Assembly (NCBI GenBank): GCA_031841125.1
Contig: CM063106.1
Coordinates: forward strand, 7,688,001-7,752,000
Length of the DNA: 64,000 nt
Reading direction: 5' to 3'
DNA from: Acanthococcus lagerstroemiae
Taxonomy: Eukaryota; Arthropoda; Insecta; Hemiptera; Eriococcidae
Numbering within the stretch: position 1 is the first letter of the stretch; every line of letters begins with the position of its first letter. The notes under the pieces were generated by a model that saw nothing but the letters and a program-made list of their open reading frames with translations, was not told where the DNA came from and did not search any database. This document shows, in pieces, positions 56,670-64,000 of this stretch. The translations under genes and the position numbers were made by a program.

Positions 56670-57560
56670 TTGTAAGTTATTTTGTTATATAACTTAGAAA
56701 AATGTACAAGTTGCATTTTTTTTTAGTTATAAGAAGATTGGGTTATAGACCTGTACTAGAGTGCGCTGCAAAATCACCTGTGCGGGTGTTAGTGGAGGGA
56801 AAAAAATCTGTGTGATCAAAATCAACATTTTCCATCCGTTAACACGGGGAGCAAAGATTGGTCTAGTCTTATACAGGTTCCATCTGTTAGTTTGTTTCGA
56901 TGTTTATAGTCAATGTTACAGAACAATGATTTCAATAAGCATTTGCCCTCAAATAACTCTTAATTTTTCAAAATTCAAAATATCGAATCATCGTCTGTAC
57001 ATTTCTTATAGGAGCAAATTATTTGATCACCCCAAGTAGAAAGATTCTGAATTCTGCCGCCAGATGTCAGTTACATTGAGTTTAAATTCTAATTGAACCT
57101 ATCGCAATTGGACGCTGTTTAGCAAGAGGGAACCGACTAACATTTGTAAACAAAATGAGTTATTAGTATTGTTGGAAAGAGCGTAAAACGTAGAATTTTT
57201 CAAAATTGTGCCCCCAATTCAAAATTATATACTCACGTTGAAAGTAGCTTATCAGTAAACGCTGTGTCATATAGTTTCTACATGGCTCTTGAACTTCGAA
57301 TCACATGTTCTCAAAAAGCGGATTTTGCTAGTTGGTTCCCTCTTGCTGAACAGCGTCCAACTACTTACATTCACGAATTTTTTTCGTTGAGACAGGCGAT
57401 CTGCGCTCCCCGTACCTCCATACATGTGTTATTCGTTGTTACTTGGAAAGCGCCTATCATTCATGCGTCAAGTGCTAACAAAACCTGCATGTAAAGTAAA
57501 CGTCCCTCAATGTAAAGCGTCATTACATGAAAGAATTGCTGGCCAAGTAATTTCGTATCA
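56670..57560. other. Gene-free stretch
   Basis: Short plus-strand frames at 56761-57039 and 57264-57494 are unassigned. No element ends were recognised. Confidence 0.35.
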
Positions 57561-57636
57561 GGGAATCAAATCCGCGTCCATTGAAACATTTGACTGAAAT
57601 ACAGCGATCGTCTTTAACCACTCGGCCACGGAGCGA
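57561..57636 (-). repeat. tRNA-Ser/Leu-like sequence (pseudogene or SINE head)
   Basis: The minus strand has an A box GTGGCCGAGTGGTTAAAG and, about 40 nt on, a B-box-like GGATTTGATTCCC, one to two changes from GGTTCGATTCC. The acceptor ends do not pair, so this is not a functional tRNA. It may head a SINE running toward 57,400 on the minus strand. Confidence 0.55.
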
Positions 57637-57953
57637 ATTACAAAATAGCGACTTAAGAACGCATTTAAATATTCACGACATAGTACAACTGTTACTGTTT
57701 GTTGTTAACCGTCGTTACATTTTTGCTGGCCACTACCTGTGTATGCTGTTTGTGCACGTGAACAAACTGAAGACAAGAATGTGATACTGTACTTTGTAGT
57801 AATTAACTGAGCAAATAAAATTTTTGAACTAATTACACACACAAAAATCACCTATCTATAATTTAAATAAATAAATATATTTTAAAAAATACAGACCATG
57901 TCAGCAAAAAACATTGCCGCTTCTGATCAAGTAGTATAAAAAATATATTCCAC

Positions 57954-58038
57954 AACAAGAGCGAAAAGTGAGTTTACATGACTCGGGAATTGCTCGCTCG
58001 CCATGTAAACACTCACTTTTGGTTCTTGGTGTGTAATA
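57954..58038. repeat. Hairpin element (copy E)
   Basis: Stems CAAGAGCGAAAAGTGAG / CTCACTTTTGGTTCTTG enclose GTTTACATGACTCGG ... CGCCATGTAAAC. AATATACTATTTT follows, and TAGTATAAAAAATATATTCC precedes, so the flanks also pair loosely. Confidence 0.65.
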
Positions 58039-58186
58039 TACTATTTTAAATATTAGAGATTCAGTGGCGAATATCAAGTGAATTGTGATACTGAGTACTC
58101 TTGGAAGATTATAATCGACTGATCTCGATATTTATTTTGTCCGTTTTTATCTTGTTTGGAGGTCGATAAATATGTGGCGATTTTAA

Positions 58187-58309
58187 CCTACCCAGGCGAC
58201 TATGTGGATCCGGCTGCGGTCCACGCATTCGGTCGAGTCTCCGGACAGCATACTGAGCTTGCTGCACAGCTTGATGGCTGACACTACCAGAGTACCTATA
58301 GGCATTCGT
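58187..58309 (-). CDS. Unassigned 40-codon open frame in a GC-rich patch
   Basis: The frame from the ATG at 58,309 reads MPIGTLVVSAIKLCSKLSML ... and ends VAWVG plus TAA, in a patch clearly more GC-rich than its surroundings (about 58,190-58,430). A good donor (TGG|GTAGGT) lies at its end and an AG (CTATAG) near its start, so it could instead be an internal exon. It resembles no family I can name. It could equally be a non-coding repeat. Confidence 0.2.
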
Positions 58310-58439
58310 GTGGGCTAAGTATTGACCCCCTGGTATGTAGGTTGTAATGGGATACTGGGCCAGAGAACCGGATCGCTTGGATGCTTCGCCAAGTCATCAA
58401 TTTTGGGCTACGGTGCGGTAGTGTTTTGTGCCTGTATTC

Positions 58440-60769
58440 AAACGCGATTTTAAAATCTGTCATCGGTACCTACTACCTAGCCAGAGCAGTGCCCGTTCAG
58501 CTATCCGTCCGCTCAACCACTGTACACAGTTTGTGGTAATTGAGTTTGTAATCCACTCCTCATATCAAGTCATAAAATTCAAACCATCCTGACTTATTAT
58601 ATTTGCACAGTAAAATTCTACGTACCCCAGGCTGCGTTCTGTGTGTTTTTGAAATTTCTATTATTTACTTCTTTTTCATAGAAAGCTTTCCCCTTTGGAT
58701 TGAAAATAGATAAGTGATCGAACTTTCGGGTCACAATAGAGAACCAGTGCTGGTAGGAGTAAATATGGAAGCTAATAAATGCACAAAAATGTATTTCGAT
58801 GTAATACTAAGCCAAAAACACTTCATTCAGCACTAAATTTGTAGTTCTATTCATTCTAAATAAAATAAGTTATCAACCATTGCGCTGAGTGTAGAAACCG
58901 TGCACCTACATCAATTTCAATTTTTTCGTGTTTTTTTTCAGAATTTCACTCGGGGGAAAGAGCTGAAATTTGGTGGGTTTAGTCAAATGCGAGGATTACC
59001 CAAAGTTACAAATTTCCAATACAAAACTTGCCTTTCTACGTATCAGAGAAGGGGGCACCTATGTCTGGATGGGTAATTTGACCCCAGGGATAATAAATCA
59101 GTTATATGCGGTGATTTCTCCAAGCTGATAATCTAAAGCTTATAAAAATCAACTTTGTCTGCATTTTCTATGATTCGGTGAATATCATTTTCGCGACTTT
59201 TGTCCACTTTGAATCTCTAAATTGACTACTGTGCGACTATTGTTTGCCATTTTTTTAAAATTTTCTTCGTTTTTTATAAACTATAAGGCAACTAAATACC
59301 AAAACTTTGAGTCCCTGTAACACGAGTTAGTTTTAGGTTTTTTGAGCCAAAATTTGGGTACTTCCTTCTGAATCTGAGTGAGCGCTGTTCAACAAGAGAC
59401 AAAGATCGTATGTGTATAAGTGGCACCCTTGTGAATATGTTCGCACGGACCGAGATATGGTCACTAAAACTTCTTTTTGGTAGAAAATTTTCTCTCGGGA
59501 TTGAAATTCTGAACATAAGAGAGGACCCTATGTTGTAAGTGCAAATAGGGGAGCTTGGGGACTTAGCCTCCAAATTCTATAAAAGTTTTTCACCCCCTCA
59601 AAAACCTGAGATTTTGGCATTATTTTGACATTTTTCAGTTCCCCATGAGTTCCTCCCCTCCATTCTAGGTCGACTGTGTGCGCTTTCATCAGAATTGATT
59701 CCAGATGGAAAAATCTATTTTACCCTTTTGAAAATTAAAATTAAAAAATTTTAAATGCCAATTCTCTCTTGCATGAAAACGTCTCGAATGAAAAGCGATT
59801 GGCAATGACCAAAAAGTATATATGAAGAAATTATGCACGAAGCAGTGCTTTTCATTGAAAGCACAATGGTGTCAAAAAAAAGTCAATTCTGTAAAATTAG
59901 ATGGATATGGAAATTAATTTCGTAATTTCTGCCTCATTGATGTTTGAACACCTACTAAACTGGTTCAGATAATTTATACACAAATTTGTACAATTATTCT
60001 TCATTGTTTACTGTAGGTTGAATCATTTTAATAATACCTTTCAAGAAAAAATAATGCACCCATTTAGGAGTACGGCTAGGTAAATGTACCTATGTGCGGT
60101 TAGAATAAGTTGCTTGTTCTCTTGGTTGAAGAAGGATCACTAACACTGAAACATCCTTTCATTCAATTTCAACAAACACTGACTTTTATGAAGTTAAAGT
60201 AAGAAAGTTGAAGGGGAAACTTCAGAGTTTCCAGCTGGTTCCAGCCACATTGGAGAAAAGCTCGTCAATCAAGTCTCAAGATGCTGCTAGCCACGATGCT
60301 AACTTACAATGCAGTGGCTCGACATTTACATTTCAGGAACTTGCTGCGGTATTTAATCTTATAATAAAATCATAATTTTATTGTAAAAAAAATCTATTAT
60401 TTATGCATAGTACATATAAAAATGTGATACATAAAAAAAGTTTACAAAGTGTTAGGAAAATTGCGAAGGAACTACACCTGGCCGTAGTGGGAGGAAACTC
60501 CAGATAGTCAAAATACTTACCATTAATTGGACAGATTCAATATAGTCTGATTTTCAAGTTTTAATCTACATGAGAAGTACCTAATAGATTCCGAATATTA
60601 TTTCGTGTATCTGAAGAGTATCTGAGAATGTAACTTGTTGTGCCTCTTACTTGTTCACATGACTTACCTACATCTTGGAGTAAGCAGACACGTCTCAGCA
60701 GGCCAGTACATAAAGAATGCTAGAAAACTGAGTTTCCGTTGAAGACAGTTAACTGTTGAACCTTAGTCC
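58440..60769. other. Gene-free stretch downstream of the SLC5 gene
   Basis: AT-rich, with a 93-codon minus frame (59292-59573) and no recognised domain. No repeat ends were identified. Confidence 0.4.
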
Positions 60770-62288
60770 TCACGAATAAGTTTCTGACTTCAGCTTTCGC
60801 AGAAAAGGTTCCACACTCTGCATTTCGCTGTCTTGCAGTACAATGTCATTGAGACGAATTCCAGCGGTTGTACCATTAGTTTTCTTTGAAGTCGTTCTTA
60901 CTGGCTGTCTGGTTTCATAAATGCGAAAATAATTTGCGATCTCGCTGGCGACCACGCCGATAGCGACGGTTAAAAGACAAGCTAACATAGGGTACCATAG
61001 GAAGGACACTCGATAAATTGAAAATTCTTCTGTTTGCGCGGGTCTGCTGAAAACAGTTGCGTGAATTGATGTATATGTAGGAGTAGAAATAGTTAAACAA
61101 ACTGCATCGAGAATAAGACCATTCACTTACCGGCTCGGGGGTAGAAACGCACGGGGAATTGAGTAATTGCTGTTGCAGCCGGAAACTGGAATTTGCAGCC
61201 GAGCATATGTGTCCATCGATGGTGGAGAAAACATCACAGAGCCTGTGGCCATCCACATGAGTATGGCGATACTACCAATCAGACCGGTCATTGCTCCCTA
61301 TGGGTTCAGTTAATAAATACCAATGATTATAGTGTTTCACCAATTCTCTGAAGTGACAGTGGTTGCTTCGATATGCAGTGTACAAAACCGAGACAACATT
61401 TGACCGCACTGACAGGAAATTCCGTGTACGTCATACAACCCACTAACTTAAAAATTAATTTTCCAACCAAGGTCAGTTTATAGAACGTACCGCATTATTT
61501 GCTCTAGGCAAGAACATTCCCAAGCAAAATATTCCAAAGAGCGTTCCGGTGAATATTCCGGACAACGATATCGATACCTGTCAAAATAAACGAAAACTAT
61601 CAACATTCTTGTTCATTGGTTGATATGCATACTCGAAATGGAAACAAATGGAGGGCCGTACAGAAACGATTGTCTTGGTAAGGAGAGGAAAAAGATTCTC
61701 GGTGGAAAATCTTCACTTTCGCAACGTCACTTCTTTGAGATTTTGCTACCTAGCGCAGCCTCTTCCTTGAGAGTACCTATATCCGTAAAAAGGTAGAAAA
61801 GGGAATCCTTACCGGTGCCAAGCCTCCTAAATACGGCACCAAAAACACCAACATATACGACACTATTCCGAACAAGAAAGACAGAACTTTCGCGATCATT
61901 CCACTTCGTTTTTCCCACATCTTATTTAGCTGCATGCAATCTCGTAACTCGTTAATCCACATGGCGGCTAAGGAATTCACTCCTGCGGAAACTGTGCTGA
62001 AAAAAATGGTTTCAATATTTCAATTATTTCTTTGGATTTTCAAAGACGTGGAGACCACATTGTACACTTCTGTTTTGTATTGACGTTATGGGTTCAAACG
62101 TTCGATTGAATTCGTTAATTCGTGCCAAGAAGGGAAAGTTCCTTATTTTATACCTCAGAAACAGGGTAGGATACGTACCTCAAGCCAGCACTGAAAACTC
62201 CGGCCAAAAACAGACCCGGAAATCCTGGTAAATTATGAAACGTCTCCATTACGTACAGTGGAAATAGCTCGTCTGCGATGGTCACTTT
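60770..62288 (-). CDS. SLC5-family sodium-solute symporter, C-terminal five exons (5' end not found)
   Basis: Exons in transcript order: 62288-62179, 61996-61813, 61577-61491, 61297-61131, 61046-60770. They have GT/AG borders and matching phases, and together code 274 residues ending ETYS then TGA. Family blocks: ADELFPLYVMETFHNLPGFP, LFLAGVFSAGLSTVSAGVNS (the helix with conserved Ser/Thr of the second sodium site), VPYLGGLAP, GTLFGIFCLGMFLPRANNAG, and a last helix with FLWYPMLACLLTVAIGVV. It is closest in style to the SLC5A5/6/8/12 group, seen in insects as putative monocarboxylate or vitamin cotransporters; the substrate cannot be told. The first exon seen starts in phase 0. The roughly 300 upstream residues were not found in 62,289-64,000 and probably lie beyond the window. 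Confidence 0.9.
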
Positions 62289-62349
62289 CTGTAATAATCA
62301 TTCAGTTCAGTGGTAGGATGTAAACTCAAACTTTCATCTATTTTCTTCG

Positions 62350-63800
62350 TATGCAGGATTTTTCTATTGCAATGATCCCCTTCTACCTGGTAAGTAGGCA
62401 ACCTACCCTGCCAATATGTCGATATGTTTATTACTCGCACCTTTGAAGGGGGTGAGTTATGGTCAAATTTTGAAACGTTTTCTATCTTTAAATTTTTGTT
62501 TTTCTTCTCACGACTGGATATGGTAAAAAAATGGTACCATAGGTTATTAGTAGATAGCAGTTGTGGTAACTACAGGAAAAAAAAAGATCGGAATCGGTTC
62601 AACAAGGTGTTCATAAAATCAATTTTAGTACAAACTGCATCAGAAAATTTTCACCTTTTTTCAGTTCCCCGTGAAACTTGCCCTCTTAAACTACTGTTTT
62701 TTTTTTCAATAGATTGTATATTAAATTTCCCATAAAAAAAGTCATTAGCGATTTCCTTCTATCTGTTCTATCTGGATTAGAACTGTTCAAAATGGAGTTC
62801 AAGCTATCCCCGTTAAGAATTATTACTTTTTAACACAGATGCACAGACCTTATGAAGATTAATAATCATCTTCTTCGGCTACTTTATCACTTCACAGAGT
62901 TATATCATTTATAGGCTTATTCACTATTCACCTCCTTCCTTTCATCTATTTAACCCATATTTAAAATTGAGGCCCATATAATGAGGGGGGGGGGGGAGGT
63001 TCTAGTATTTTCTTAAGTTTAATATGGGTGTCCAATAATTAGTTTCAAAGATCGCTAATTTCGGTTTTCGTAACATTTTGGCCATATTGCCCGAACTGTG
63101 GCGCATAACAATAAGAAGGAAATGCAAGATGATAGTTGTGGTTACTACACAGAAAAAGATTAAAGATCATGGAAAGTGGTTTAACATGATTTTCATTAAA
63201 CATTTCACATATTACAAAATGTGTTGGGAAATGTTGGTATCTTTTCTATTTACTGTAACCTGAGAAATGTTATTTATGTAGATTAAAGAATCTGGACCTA
63301 ACAAATTGCTATTGACATGAACAGAAGAACCAGCTGGTTGTGGTCTTGTGGTTATAAATAATGAAAAAAGTTTTCCCCCATATTCAGGTTGATTGCGATT
63401 ATACAGCAGAATTACAAAATTATTACTAATCAACTAAATTAATGTAAAAATTTCATTCATTATTGGCTAACTGTTTTGGTTTTATTCTTGTTCTTTTCCC
63501 TTACAGTTTGAAAGTTAGTCATCTTGTTTTGCTAAGAATTTTGTGAACTAAAATTCTAAAAATATTTCTAATTTCAATCGTGGTTACCACAATTGCCCTC
63601 TACTATTTCCTACTGGTACCAGTTTTCTGTCTATCTCCAGTAGTGAAAAGGGGGGAGGGGGAATTCAAAGATAGAAAACTTTTCAAAATTTGACCATAAC
63701 TCAGTTCCTCCAAAGTACGAGTATGCAAACATTTCTTCATATTGTCGGGCAAGTTACCTTTTTACCAGGTGGAAGGGAGGTCATTGTAAAAGAGACACTC
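62350..63800. repeat. 1.45-kb inverted-repeat structure beside the SLC5 exons
   Basis: Left-arm words CCTTCTACCTGGTAA, CAATATG, TACTCGCACCTTTG, GAGTTATGGTCAAATTTTGA and TTTTCTATCTTT (62,380-62,495) recur in reverse order and orientation at 63,655-63,775. A related word, TTGTGGTnACTACA, occurs at 62,559 and 63,135 and (inverted) near 63,580. The arms are about 130 bp or longer and diverged. The class is unknown; no target duplication was identified. Confidence 0.55.
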
Positions 63801-64000
63801 AGTATAACACTAAGTAGAGCCGTGATATTATTATAACTACAACCAAACTCTAACGCCTGTCTAAAAGGTAGACTCAAAAAGCTGAATGTTGGTGGAGACC
63901 GTGGAATCAATAGCTGTAAGAGTCTTAAAGCAGTCTCAGATGAGTTGCAGTGTGGTTCTAAAAAGTGCAATGAGATGATAATTCTTAACATGGTCTGAAA

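Noticed and set aside
57561..57636. A functional tRNA-Ser gene
   Set aside because: Acceptor ends do not pair and the T arm has mismatches; a pseudogene or SINE head fits better.
63737..63991. An 84-codon minus-strand frame with a GTAACT donor, considered as an upstream SLC5 exon
   Set aside because: The sequence lacks SLC5 blocks, and its donor end lies in the right arm of the inverted repeat.

Overview
This is a piece of a eukaryotic nuclear genome, most likely an insect. The evidence is two spliced SLC-type transporter genes with GT/AG introns of conserved phase, R1-clade and other non-LTR retrotransposons, tRNA-headed SINEs, and many short hAT-type inverted-repeat elements. The AT-rich, repeat-packed texture would suit a sap-feeding hemipteran such as a whitefly, but that is an inference. 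No prokaryotic operon, CRISPR array or rRNA gene was seen.

Host genes. (1) A concentrative nucleoside transporter (SLC28/CNT) on the minus strand has 12 coding exons between 43,098 and 1,229. All exon junctions are in phase and give a 581-residue protein. Two positions of the signature loop that binds substrate and sodium in studied CNTs are changed. (2) Two intronless TraB-family genes (380 and 375 codons, 17,880-19,022 and 28,819-29,946) are paralogues of each other. Both lie on the minus strand inside the 21.5-kb fourth intron of the CNT gene. (3) The last five exons of an SLC5 sodium-solute symporter (60,770-62,288, minus) sit near the right edge; its 5' part was not found and may lie beyond the window.

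Mobile DNA. Nearly everything else recognisable is transposon-derived. An R1-clade LINE is present in five 5'-truncated copies, three bounded by target-site duplications (TSDs) of 18, 11 and 14 bp. Other LINEs lie at 25.3-27.8, 31.9-33.0, 33.4-36.1, 50.2-51.4 and 53.8-55.5 kb. There are also a pogo-like remnant (3.9-5.05 kb), a hAT transposase tail (52.5-53.0 kb), a gag fragment (37.3-37.9 kb), a possible solo LTR (19.9-20.25 kb), tRNA-derived SINEs, and many MITEs. I could mark the ends of a large part of the MITEs from 8-bp TSDs, 9- and 11-bp TSDs, or TA. Several are nested, so their order of insertion can be read.

The least ordinary structure is a set of roughly 75-120-bp hairpin (foldback) elements at 40.4, 48.7, 49.3, 49.7, 56.6 and 58.0 kb. 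Most share a core resembling GAGCCGAAGGCGAG but have different stems, and most are flanked by AATATACTATT or its complement. In two copies with co-oriented flanks, the central loop is inverted. They cluster with larger palindromes at 47.9-50.1 kb. All calls are from reading the sequence; no database search was possible.
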